Below are positions 30,601 through 64,000 of a DNA stretch of 64,000 nt, piece by piece. Where the stretch lies: contig OZ026567.1 of assembly GCA_964020155.1 (NCBI GenBank), forward strand, positions 2,788,930 to 2,852,929. Reading direction: 5' to 3'. Each line of letters starts with the position of its first letter. Positions within the stretch are counted from its first letter, which is position 1. The stretch is from Chondrilla cf. caribensis (Eukaryota; Porifera; Demospongiae; Chondrillida; Chondrillidae). The position numbers were made by a program, and so were the translations under genes. The notes under the pieces were generated by a model. It saw only the letters and a list, made by a program, of their open reading frames with translations, was not told the origin of the DNA and did no database searches.

Positions 30601-31920
30601 CCAAGAGACACCTTGATTCATAAGTACTGGTAGTAGGCTAGTGCGTTTGTACCAACCACGTATGTACCTTCTGGAAAATTACATTCCATGGTATATCTCA
30701 GACTATCAGACTCCAGGTGATAAAGGTTAAGATTATTAAGTTAAGGTTATTTGTGTTGTTCATTCGAATTACTGTACTATACAGCCTCTGAGTACCTTCC
30801 TAATGCTACACACTTGTGTCCTGCACAATATAACATGTAACAATTTAATGGGGACTACAGTCCATTCTTGTGGTCAAAGTTTGTGTTTTTTTATTAATTT
30901 GTCTTTAGGATAATTTCATAATAAACAGTAGAACTGAAGTGGAATGGAGAATATCATAGCATAATACAAAGAGTATAAATGTATATTTTGTACTCACAGA
31001 TATAGTATATACCCACAAATATATGCATATAAATACACACATTAAAGTGTACATATACACACTAACATACGTACATACCTGTAAGTATGTAAACTTGTAC
31101 TTACATACACATACTTGTTTAATTTCTCATCAGCCTGTTCTGCAGATTCCACAGAAATTACACAGTGTAGTTGTGATGATGCTACAGTTCAAACATTCCA
31201 TTGTTACTAGAGACCCCAGCCAAAGACAATAAAATGTGTATTCTTTCAAGACAAAATATGCACTTATGTGTTTCCTGGGATACGTACTGTCTTGAGATTC
31301 TATATACAGAGATAGCCAACATCCAACTTCCTAACAGTCTCGCTGGTGTATCTTAGGCAACCGTGTATCATAGTGTAACTGTATGTAATGCTACCTCTTG
31401 GATTTTGTTAGCACGTTGTAAGTTGCCTCATACATTGATTGACGTGAGTGTACACACGCATGCACCCATTAGTATGGACACGTCGTGTGAGCTATGTGTG
31501 TATATGTGCATGTATTACATACATTCATGTACTAGTAGGCTATGGTTGGGGGCAGAAAGTAATAAAGTTAACACACACACACATGGATTTTTCTACGATG
31601 CACTAAGCAAAAATGTCTCAAAATAAGCTCTCAATGTGTATGGTTGCATATGTACGTGGCCAGTGTTTTTTATGTGTAGACTGTAACAATGCGATGCGAT
31701 TTGAAGTTTTCAGTTACAGTTACTACTCATACGATCTCAAACACCATAATAATAATTATTATTATACTTCACTTTGGTCATCATTCTCTGGTTTCATGGC
31801 CATTAGTATTGTTGTGTGTCTCCATACCTCAGTCACCTGTACATAGCTGCTCGAAGTTGCGGACAATTACCTGAAACCTGTTCATCTTCCTGTACATAGG
31901 TGGTTTGTATATTGTGATGA

Positions 31921-32085
<165 letters not shown>

Positions 32086-33683
32086 CATACACAAAGACAC
32101 AAACACACTAACATACATACACACACACACACAGGTACATAGAAAAACAATCTGCTATAATTTATTTGTGTACGTGGCCAACTGTACTCCCAGGGTGGTC
32201 TCAATTAGGTATGCCAACAGACACAAATCAGACACTGATAGCAAATCATCTGGCTTCATGTAGATGCTATGAGGTCAGAGAGGATTCCTGAACCAAACAG
32301 AAGACCAACATAGTCCACACATTTACCTTATATGAGGCATCCCAGTCTGACGCAGGGAAGATTGGTCACAGAGATAAGGAAGTCCTCGGAATCGTTGGAG
32401 ATGATGAGGATGGCTGTGACATGGTATCCAGGCCTGTTATCAATCGTCTGACTTTTACCTGATTTCAAAAGGCAAAAATGTAATCTCTCCACCGGGATCA
32501 GATGGAGAGAGAGATTGAAAGAACATAATCTCTCTAGTGGGATCGCACACAGATGGGTTTAATAGGTAATCTCTTTTGGCATGGACCGAACCATACATGA
32601 ACGTATACTTTCCGACACATGTCATGTGTATCCTTCGTTATTGGGTTAAATGTTGTATCTATGCTGCATTTGCACAGCAGGTGGTTTATAGTGTATCATT
32701 GATCCATTAGGATTATCACTGTCCCTGTATGCAGTGTGTGTATACTAGATACATCCAGTTTTCACTATGTACGGGCGAACTGGATACACTCAATTGCTCC
32801 CTATCCTGCTTTGAATTACAAGATCGAATCCAAAACTGGATTTGGATTTGGTCTAGTTGCCTATTGGAGTTGGAAAAGGTCTGCCCATTGGTGGTATTGA
32901 ACAGTGGGAATGTCCCCTTCAATTGTGCATGAAAATGGCCGAGTCTGTTCTGTAAGACCACCCATTATAGAGTGAATAGCGATTAGCTCTATTGGATGTC
33001 CAGTAATGTGTCTTATGAATGCCCATTTTGTCTTTAATGGTTTATCTAACCTAACCTCAAAAGCCTTCCTTTCATTGACACATAACGACGTTAAAACAGA
33101 AATACTAGCTTCACATTCATTCATTCATGGTTAGCTCTAATAAGGGGTACTTGAGAAAAAGAGACTTTTGCTATTCAAAACAGGGCTATAATCAGCACAC
33201 ATATGGTATCACCACACACAGTGTATAATATACTATTTGTATGCAGTACATATTATAATGTAAACAGTATAAATTCAATGTACATAGTTTATGATATCCA
33301 TTGATCATTCCACAAAGTTGTGCAGCTGTTGAACATTGGAAGGTTCAGCAAGTGTGTGTGTTGCTGGCCTCAGTCCAGTTAACTGTTCAAATCTCCAAGG
33401 ATAGTGACTTGTAGACACACTACATGTGTACTGAGTTACTGTCGACAGTAACAGTCAAACAGTCAACTATTGGAGACGTTTGTACGGCCTCCTTTCAATT
33501 TCACATGACCTTTAACCTCAGTGGTGTACACTGCAACACTTTATTGTTGTTGTTATTCATGGCATCATGCTGTGTTTTTGTTGTTATTGTTGCTTTTTAC
33601 AAAACCATGCTGCGATAGTATTGAAATTACTTGTTAGCGTTTCACAAAGTAATTTTGCACTAAGCAGTATCCAGTGTCTGTAT

Positions 33684-34200
33684 GTGTATAGGTCAGTATA
33701 TTGTGTATATGTGTGTACAGTTTAGTACATGGCTATATACAGTGTGTATGTGTGTACAGTTTAGTACATGGCTATATACAGTGTGTATGTGTGTACAGTT
33801 TAGTACATGGCTATATACAGTGTGTATGCGTGTACAGTTTAGTACATGGCTATATACAGTGTGTATGCGTGTACAGTTTAGTACATGGCTATATACAGTG
33901 TGTATGTGTGTACAGTTTAGTACATGGCTATATACAGTGTGTATGTGTGTACAGTTTAGTACATGGCTATATACAGTGTGTATGCGTGTACAGTTTAGTA
34001 GATGGCTATATACAGTGTGTATGCGTGTACAGTTTAGTACATGGCTATATACAGTGTGTATGCGTGTACAGTTTAGTAGATGGCTATATACAGTGTGTAT
34101 GCGTGTACAGTTTAGTACATGGCTATATACAGTGTGTACAGTATGTGTGTACAGTTTAGTACATGGCTATATACAGTGTGTACAGTTTAGTACATGCCTA
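33684..34200. repeat. 39-bp minisatellite, 11 regular plus 2 irregular copies
   Basis: The unit is TTTAGTACATGGCTATATAC plus AGTGTGTATGTGTGTACAG, at an exact 39-base spacing from 33721. As 39 is 13 codons, frames of 152 and 206 codons stay open through it. They are a by-product of the repeat, with no start context or splice support. Confidence 0.95.
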
Positions 34201-34434
34201 CAGCTGGCACATGCATGTTTTCTCACATCCTGTGGGTATTGTTATTCTGATATGCTAAATTCAACTCAATGCTCAGTGTGTGCATATATAGTCACATTAT
34301 GATAAGTAACCTAGCCTTCATAGAAATCTGGCTCCATTGGAGAAGGACTAACAGGAGGATTGATTCGGGAGTTAATCCATTTTACATGTTTTTGTGTATG
34401 TGTGTGTGGGTGTGGGTGTGAATAGGTAGCGATA

Positions 34435-34735
34435 CTCCAGATGTTGTGGGTGGAGTCAGGGTGTGTCAGACATAGAGGGTGACAAAGTGGGTGGAGTATG
34501 TGTGTGTCAGACATAGAGGATACAGTGGGTGGAGTCAGGGCATGTCTGACACAAGATACAGTGGGTGGAGTCAGGGCGTGTCAGACATAGGGGATACAGT
34601 GGGTGGAGTCAGGGCATGTCGGACATAGAGGATACAGTGGGTGGAGTTAGGGCATGTCGGACATAGAGGATATAGTGGGTGGAGTCAGGGCGTGTCCAGC
34701 ATAGAGGATGATAAAGTGGGTGGAGTCAGGGTATG
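34435..34735. repeat. 38-bp tandem repeat, about eight copies
   Basis: Units of GTGGGTGGAGTCAGGGC followed by GTGTCAGACATAGAGGATACA, the spacing varying slightly around 38 bases. Confidence 0.9.
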
Positions 34736-34959
34736 TAGCCGATGTACACAATATCTGTTGTCGGCATAGTTGATGGGATGTTCAGGTGGTTGGTCCCATG
34801 TGCATGGCCTCGTGGAGGCAAACACAAAGCCAACCACCGGCCACTGCATACTGTGTATATCATAACACACAACATTGTATTTGGTGTACAATTAATGTAT
34901 TGTAAAGTATATGTTTATTTGGTGGAGAGTGTATAGGGAAATTGCTTCGTAAGTAACCA

Positions 34960-35215
34960 GGCTAGTACATACTCCTGATTAGTGCATGATCCTGGTTAAT
35001 ACATACTCCTGGTTAGTACATACGCACTCCTGGTTAGTACATACTCCTGGTTAGTACATACTCCTGGTTAGTACACACTCCTGGTTAGCACACACTCCTG
35101 GTTAGTACACACTCCTGGTTAGCACACACTCCTGGTTACCACACACTCCTGGTTAGCAAACACTCCTGGTTAGTACACACTCCTTGATAGTACATACTCC
35201 TGGTTAGTACATACT
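34960..35215. repeat. 17-bp tandem repeat (ACTCCTGGTTAGTACAC)
   Basis: About 14 units. The array directly adjoins a segment (35225-35345) that recurs at 59785-59890, so it is the expanded end of a dispersed repeat. Confidence 0.9.
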
Positions 35216-35224
35216 GTATAGTCT

Positions 35225-35345
35225 CTAGTTCATGTACACTTTGTCAACCAGTGCTGATAGTATGTACCTCTGATAACAAGTACAGACTTGGTGTACCCTT
35301 TAAGGTACTCACTACACAAGTTTGACTGTATGTTATGTGTGAACA
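35225..35345. repeat. Dispersed repeat, copy 1
   Basis: Shares GTCAACCAGT, GATAGTA, CTGATAA and CTTTAAGGT in the same order with 59785-59890, at about 75-80% identity by eye. Family unknown. Confidence 0.65.
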
Positions 35346-37638
35346 CCCTTGTATGTCCAGGTATTATGTACAATATACTCAGTATACCAACATATCTTGG
35401 ACTATAGGACATTTCCAACCATGGGTCCTCTGTGGAGTGCCTACGAGTGTACTTCAACCATGTCCACAATTCCTGTTACATGTAAATTTGAAGATATATC
35501 GCTGTATTGGCATGCCAAATCCTAACCTTCATGCTTTCGAGATGCATATCTTGGCAACCAGGTACAATTACACACAGCCACTTAGACTTATCACACTCTG
35601 AGTGCAACCAAACCTCTTCTTGTCTGGCTATGCAGAAGTTCTGTCCACAGTCTGTTCTGATAAGGCTGTTGAACTGGGTGTGTGGGAATGCATGAAATTC
35701 CATAATATTAATACCTATCTGTAACCTCCCATCAGTACATAACTGTGGACTGAAGTGGATTTCACACACTCAAAATGTGAATGAAAACTGCGTTTGAACA
35801 CAAATGTGTGTACCACACCACTGCTACCAATTTTCCCTTATATTTACAGTCCATCCGTAGTCTATCGCAATCCCATTGACCGCTGTGCTGTTGGAAAGAT
35901 ACTAACTTTTGGTCCCTTCAATGAAGGCGTTCTTGTAGTAGACCGATTCACTGTATAACATGCTTCCTTTGTTCCTGACCTGATTTTATCCCCCTTGACC
36001 TGTGTAATCAGTGTGGGAATGTTCTGATCTATGTACTTCAGATATAACTTCCCAACTTCCGCTGTGAAGAGGTTATAAGGAAGTCCTTGTGATGAAAGAG
36101 TATACTACATGTGTACACTATGTATCAGCACATAATATGTAGATAGACCACTTGGTACATAAATTGCACATGTATTTGTATGAAGTTTAATATACAGATA
36201 TATAGTTATTAATTTGCAATGTACATATGTCCTATACACATACGTACATTCATGTTGGTATGTTTATACGTATAATATGGCCATCTGTTTGGTACACTTT
36301 TATTGCTTCATACTTGGAATTATCAAGAGCAATTGATAGTTTGCGCGATATGTTAATGGTGTACAATTTTATAATCTCAAAAAGGATGTGTGGTGTGTGA
36401 TTCCAACCCAGAGTTGGTATTATGGCTTACACTAGTCAAGGAAGTAGTACTTTTGACTGCATGAAGTACATACTGTACCTAAAGGTGCCCACTGCATACT
36501 TACACTATATACACATATACCATTCAACTACCACATACTTACACTATATACACATATATACCGGGCAACTACTACAGTATATGACTATATGTACCAAATA
36601 CAGTATCTCCATGTGAACAGTACTACACACATATATGTACGTACATACATAAACATAATATACTGCATGTTACTTTAGGATTGTGTACAATATTTGTATA
36701 TGTTAACTGAGAGGCCTTTAGCCAGAGACTCTTATGCTAGGCACCCAGTGAACAGAGGAACCAAAAGTGAATATAAAAGAACATAGAGAATATAAGTATT
36801 TGGAATGGAATATTACTGGTAAAGTATATGTTTAGTACGTATGTAGGTGATGATCTTCTCTTGACATCACTACCTCTGGGTGGGTGGGTGTGGGAGAAAA
36901 TAGTGATGATATCACTACAGGTCATTGCATCAAGTGTAGACAGCAACATGTACAGTATAATATCATGTCACTTCTATCTATGTGACTTGTCAGCACTTAT
37001 GAGGTGGCACCCTGATGCAGGTGTTGTGAAATACCATACGTCTGCATAACTTAGATATTACATGCACAAAAGGCAATGGTACACTGATGGAATCTCAGAT
37101 TAATCTTTGATATTCAGTTTTTTTTAATTCCATTTCACCAAACTACACAATTTTACTGAGGTGCATACTGTACACATGTACATACATGCAATGTACATAC
37201 ATGACATTGACACACTTAGATTGTGTGTATTACATTCGTACTGTTCTGTCATGTACATGTATGTGTGTGTCCACATATGTACATACAAACACCATTATTT
37301 ATCCATCCTGTTTTCTAATTTGGTAATTTTAAATTTCGTACATACATAATTGATTAGTGTTAGTATAAAAACTCACTTCAATTTGACACTCAATTACACC
37401 ACCTTCCCATTATTTCCCTTGTATTGTTTCATGAAAAACGCCAGCTTTGTGCTCCAACAATCACCTGCATTACACTATTGTTAAGAACACATGTATTTAC
37501 ACATGCTTGCATAATACACAGTGCACATTGCATATGCATAGAAGTAGTGACTTGTGTAGCTCACATTGTGGTACATGTGTATTGTGTTGTATTTCTACAT
37601 ACAGTATGTGTGTGTGTGGTGTTTGCCGTTGCATGTGT

Positions 37639-37700
<62 letters not shown>

Positions 37701-38686
37701 TGTGTGTGTGTAGTGTGTGTTTGGTATGTGGGTTCATGTGTTCATTTCCAGATTGAAGTTATGATTGACGATTAGACGTGGGTGGCATATGTTGTTCATA
37801 AGAACCGCTGACAATAAATCTAAATACCTCTCATAGTTGTGGATCAGAACTGGATCAAAGTAATGAGTATTTGCATAACTACAAGCAGCAATTTGTTTTT
37901 GATTTTACTTCCTGTCCGAGGATGGAATTTGAGTTATGTAAATAAACAGCAATAGAATGTACCAATGGAACATACTGGCTTAATAATTTTAATTGTACAC
38001 ACAGTTATGCTTGCAATTCTTATCCAACTGTCTGTTATAGCTGTAGTTTATCGGATCAATTTCAAATTGATATCAATGATGTCCATTGTTGTGTAAATTT
38101 TATTGAGTGTTAATTTTGAAACAGTGTCACTGGTCTAATGTGCTAGAGGAACTGATTGCATTAATCATTTCTGAGGGGTACAATTTGACAGGCTGTCCAG
38201 GAAGCTATGCAGCAATCTATGCATAAAGAAGGGAAATTCCCTAATGCTCTATTCATAGTCCGCAATAAAAGTACAAGTTTTATGTGTACAACGCTACAAA
38301 TGTACATGCCTTTACTTATGCTGATATATATGTGTGTATATTCGAGTGCGGAATTATGTTCAGTAAAAACAGCTTTTTTTACAATTAGAAATACAATTAA
38401 CTTCAAAACCGATACAAACTGCAACGTCACTCAGTGGATCAAAATGCATACAAACAGTGATAATTGTACTCGAAGTCGCTCTGCAACGGTCATACAAAAG
38501 GATGATAGTGTACAACATATATCAGTACAATATTTAAATAAGTGGTAGGTTTAGTAAGGAAATTTACAAACATCAGAGAACCCGGGCCCCGATTTGCACG
38601 CATACTTGAGGACATGTGAAATATACAAAATTTATAGATAAAAGTGATTTGAAAGTGTTTTCATGTATAATACACTACATGGAAGT
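35346..38686. other. Gene-poor flank downstream of the Sox gene
   Basis: No coding exon supported. It contains the (TG)n run at 37644-37698 and, at 38099-38104, a minus-strand AATAAA that could serve the Sox transcript about 590 bases after its stop. Confidence 0.45.
37644..37698. repeat. (TG)n microsatellite
   Basis: Pure TG run. Confidence 0.95.
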
Positions 38687-39853
38687 TTAAAATGTGTAAA
38701 GAGAGCCTTGTGCAGACTCTGTTGTATTTGACGGTACAAGGTATGTACTGATCATGTCCTTGAGTTGAATGTCTTGGGCCGCAGCTGGTGGGGTTTTGGA
38801 TGGGGCAATAGGCGCAGACGATAGAGGTCCTTGAATTGTGCCTTCAAAGTGGGGTGTGTTGGATGCGTATGCAGGTGGCTCCCCCATCCATGATGGTTTC
38901 GGCTCCATCTCGGGAGTCCCGGGTGAAGGTTGACCAGACAAGTTCGATCCTGGACTGTGATGAGATGGTAGTGACGATGTGGAATAGGTTGACGTCTGAC
39001 AACTGGGGTTAGGGTACTGGTAGGCTGTGTCTGGGTTGTAGTTCATCGATGTCCCATACGTAGCTGCCTCAGATCCTGTATAACTCTGTATATTCCCATA
39101 AATCCCTCCCATGGACGAATAAGAACTTGTGGTAGCAGGGGTCAGTTGGGAGTTCCCGGTCACCACAGAGCAGTAACTTGGCGGCATTCCAAAGGCATTA
39201 CAATTGTTGTTGGTGTAGTTGGCATAGTTGGTCAGTATGGGCTTTGGTGACTCAAGGTAGTTAGCTGTGGGGAGTAGAGTGTTCGACCTGGACCCGCTGT
39301 AGGTCCCGTACGTGGGGATTGTAGTCTGGCCGTACATGGAATAAGGGTGATAGTGACTCGAATACCGGTATGAATATGCAGATGAGCTCTGTCCGCCGCT
39401 GGGGAAGGTAAACGACCCGTAGGGGGCTTTGATTCCACAGGTTGTCAAGTACTCCATACCTGGTTTCTTCTGGAGTTGCTGCTTCTTTCTTCTTGGCCTG
39501 TACTTGTAGTTGGGAAACTTCTTCAACAATTCTTCTCTGAGTTTCTTGGCTTGGTCGATGTACGGCCGTTTGACATCGTCCGGTAGGGACTTCCATTCAG
39601 CACCAAGTTTTTTGCTGATCTCCGAATTGTGTAACTTCGGGTTCTCATCAGCCAATTCCTTTCTTCTCGATCTAGCCCAAACCATGAACGCATTCATTGG
39701 TCTTTTGACTTTATCTTCGTCTAATTCTTCGTCAACACCGGTTCCCGCTACACTGGCTTGAGTATCAACGCCGTACGGTGACACAAGAGCGCCTAATTGT
39801 ACGTCTTCAGACATCTTCATACTCAACTCCGAGGGATCAGAAAGGACAGGCAT
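38687..39853 (-). CDS. SOX-family HMG-box transcription factor, SoxB-like, single exon
   Basis: The frame runs uninterrupted for 388 codons from the first ATG (39851-39853). The frame stays open upstream to 39901 but has no ATG there. The HMG box lies at about residues 48-121: [20 protein letters not shown], then [20 protein letters not shown], then [29 protein letters not shown]. The RPMNAFMVW signature defines SOX, and ENPKxHNSEISKxLGAEWK is characteristic of group B. Only an acidic stretch (DEELDED) precedes the box. The C-terminal 260 residues are rich in Ser, Tyr, Pro, Thr and Gly, as expected of a transactivation region. The lack of introns also fits SoxB genes. Role: nuclear, sequence-specific DNA-bending developmental regulator. 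Subgroup is inferred from motifs, not from a tree. Confidence 0.95.
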   Translation of the reverse strand: MPVLSDPSELSMKMSEDVQLGALVSPYGVDTQASVAGTGVDEELDEDKVKRPMNAFMVWARSRRKELADENPKLHNSEISKKLGAEWKSLPDDVKRPYIDQAKKLREELLKKFPNYKYRPRRKKQQLQKKPGMEYLTTCGIKAPYGSFTFPSGGQSSSAYSYRYSSHYHPYSMYGQTTIPTYGTYSGSRSNTLLPTANYLESPKPILTNYANYTNNNCNAFGMPPSYCSVVTGNSQLTPATTSSYSSMGGIYGNIQSYTGSEAATYGTSMNYNPDTAYQYPNPSCQTSTYSTSSLPSHHSPGSNLSGQPSPGTPEMEPKPSWMGEPPAYASNTPHFEGTIQGPLSSAPIAPSKTPPAAAQDIQLKDMISTYLVPSNTTESAQGSLYTF

Positions 39854-39958
39854 ACAGACACTACTAATCAGTCGAATGCTCGCAAGCAACCAATGTTTCA
39901 AACTTTGTTGTCTTGGTGCACGTAGCTTCCAGCTTGGGGAAAACGCGCCTTATGACTC

Positions 39959-39966
39959 CTTTTATA
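39959..39966 (-). promoter_or_regulatory. TATA box of the Sox gene
   Basis: TATAAAAG on the minus strand, 105 bases upstream of the ATG. A start site about 30 bases downstream would leave a 5' leader of about 75 bases. Confidence 0.65.
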
Positions 39967-40705
39967 CTCTCCGGCTTCCGCTTGCGGCTGGGCTTATGAC
40001 AACGGAAATGAAATAGGTATGGAAGCCTCGCGTGCGTGATGGTATGCACTCAGGTCCAGCGTGTGGTGTGTTCGAGTGTCAACTACAAACATGGTGTCGA
40101 TTTTATTGCTGTTGACACCTGAAAACAAGTTGGCTTAAGGGGAGAGTGGGGACATTCCAGGACAATATACACTGCAGATGCCATACGAAGTGTGCAGTCC
40201 TTGAGAGAACCACCTGATTCATGATGTCAATATAACTCGGAGTGTCCTTAATTATTATTCCGTACATTATCTTTGATACACACTACAACACCTCTGATAT
40301 ATATCCCTGTGTATTATGCAGCATACGTGAATGTTACCATGCAAGAATGGTACAAGGGTGGTGCCAGTATATCTACTCTCCCCTGGATTTGTGTGAGTGA
40401 TCGATTCTATCAGCTTCCATTGTTCATTTTAAATTTAGTAATCATGTACATTTGTGTGGATTGGTGATTGTTGATTGATTTACAAACTGTTTATCACTTG
40501 TCACCATCATGGTGGCTATCATCATCTTAATTAGTACTATCTATTGTAAACACACAATGTATGTAAATTGTGTTTCTGCAAAGATACAATATAAGGCATA
40601 ATACTGAATTGACATCAAACGGTTGTGTACAATGTCTGGATACTATATATATTATGCATAACATTTACATGGCAATGTATAATTTCATATACCAGACATA
40701 CATAT

Positions 40706-40793
<88 letters not shown>

Positions 40794-41737
40794 TCCTTTA
40801 CGACATTGTAGTAATACATAGACATTATATATGTAGTTACAGTAGTATTGTGAGTGTATTGGAAAATTTCAGTACATTGTGCCTCAACAGCCCATGGTGG
40901 CAGTTGACAGGTCTCTTCCCCATATTCTATTTCACATTGCTACGCCTCTGGTTATAACATGTGGAGCCTGATTTGGAGGGTACTATAGCTATAGGCCACC
41001 CGACCCTAACCCTAGACCCAAGGTTTTACAAACAACTGCTCCAATTTGATATGTCACGTCAGTTCCTTACACGAATCTATATATGCACGATTCACTTCTA
41101 TTATAAGATGGCAATTATATTGCATATAGCAATTCAATATATTATAGCTAATTATACATAATATTGTACACACATAAGTCTGCCACATGCATGAATATAA
41201 TATAATATAATAATATAATAACAGTTCTATTATACATTATGCTATATGCAGCTATTTATTAGAATATAAATCATATAACATACCACTGATATTACAATTA
41301 ATGTATCTAATTAAGTAATTAATCAATTTTGCATGACACAATTATACACAGAGAAGATTGCCAATAATTATGTTTTCATTAACAGCAGCATGTATAATTA
41401 TATACAATTGTTAATCTTACAATAACAATAATAACAATAATATGTATATTAAAATCATTAGATTAATACAGTTATACTACAGTCTATATAATTTTAAAAC
41501 TATACTACAATAGAGTTTAGATAATCCAAAAGAAAATGTTACAGTTAATAAATCAATTCAATTCAAATAACATAATAATACAGCAAAATACAATTAAAGA
41601 AAACAATTAAAGGGTGTATAAAATTATGTATATTATTATACAGAAAGTAGTAATGTAGGCTGGAAGGGGAACATACATGGTGCGAAGCATAGGTTATGTA
41701 CACTACAAAACTCAAAGACATGCACGGATGGTGTTAG
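39967..41737. other. Intergenic between Sox and IQGAP-like genes
   Basis: No gene seen. It contains a (CA)n run at 40707-40789 and a very AT-rich stretch (41160-41660). A minus-strand AATAAA at 41255-41260 could end the IQGAP-like transcript. Confidence 0.5.
40707..40789. repeat. (CA)n microsatellite
   Basis: Pure CA run of about 83 bases. Confidence 0.97.
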
Positions 41738-63830
<22,093 letters not shown>

Positions 63831-63839
63831 CTCAGAGAA

Positions 63840-63846
<7 letters not shown>

Positions 63847-63900
<54 letters not shown>

Positions 63901-63951
63901 CACACACACACACACAACACACACACAACACACACACACACACACACACAC

Positions 63952-64000
<49 letters not shown>
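63847..64000. repeat. (CA)n microsatellite running off the window edge
   Basis: CA with AACAC slips, continuing to the last base. It begins about 17 bases from the proposed acceptor at 63830. Confidence 0.97.

Noticed and set aside
33682..34302. A 206-codon open frame
   Set aside because: Caused by a 39-bp stop-free tandem repeat; repeat translation only.
39854..39901. Extending the Sox protein upstream to 39901
   Set aside because: The frame is open there but begins at TTG; the first ATG is at 39851-39853, and the TATA box position fits that start.

Overview
This window looks like nuclear DNA from an animal with an AT-rich, intron-bearing and repeat-laden genome. Spliced genes with GT/AG introns, an intronless SOX HMG-box gene and an IQGAP-family gene fix it as metazoan. 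An early-branching animal such as a sponge is a reasonable guess from the SoxB-like factor next to secreted proteinase-K-type proteases, but that lineage call is inference.

Layout. 0-3 kb: a relic non-LTR retrotransposon and a small DNA-transposon remnant. 3.2-8.5 kb and 10.2-16.1 kb (+): two tandem 12-exon genes for secreted subtilisin-like proteases of the proteinase K type (signal peptide, I9 propeptide, S8 domain). I rebuilt both exon by exon; every junction keeps frame and exon lengths nearly match. Copy 1 has lost the oxyanion-hole Asn, while copy 2 has a complete catalytic set. 17.8-22.2 kb (+): a third paralogue whose first four exons match the signal peptide/I9 part, but no protease exons follow; it may be a secreted stand-alone I9-type inhibitor. 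22.2-38.6 kb: no supportable gene, mostly satellites, including a 34-bp minisatellite with higher-order structure. 38.7-39.85 kb (-): a single-exon SoxB-like transcription factor with a TATA box. 41.7 kb to the right edge (-): the 3' half of an IQGAP-like gene in at least 13 small exons spread over 22 kb, encoding the end of the GAP-related domain, the RasGAP_C region and the C-terminus; its 5' part lies outside the window.

The three protease-related genes form a local duplicated cluster: an active-type protease, a paralogue predicted to be catalytically impaired, and an inhibitor-only paralogue would make a plausible enzyme/regulator set, which is inference. The Sox and IQGAP genes are unrelated neighbours. 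Dinucleotide repeats, mostly (CA)n on the + strand, are exceptionally dense; several sit just upstream of splice acceptors of the IQGAP-like gene.
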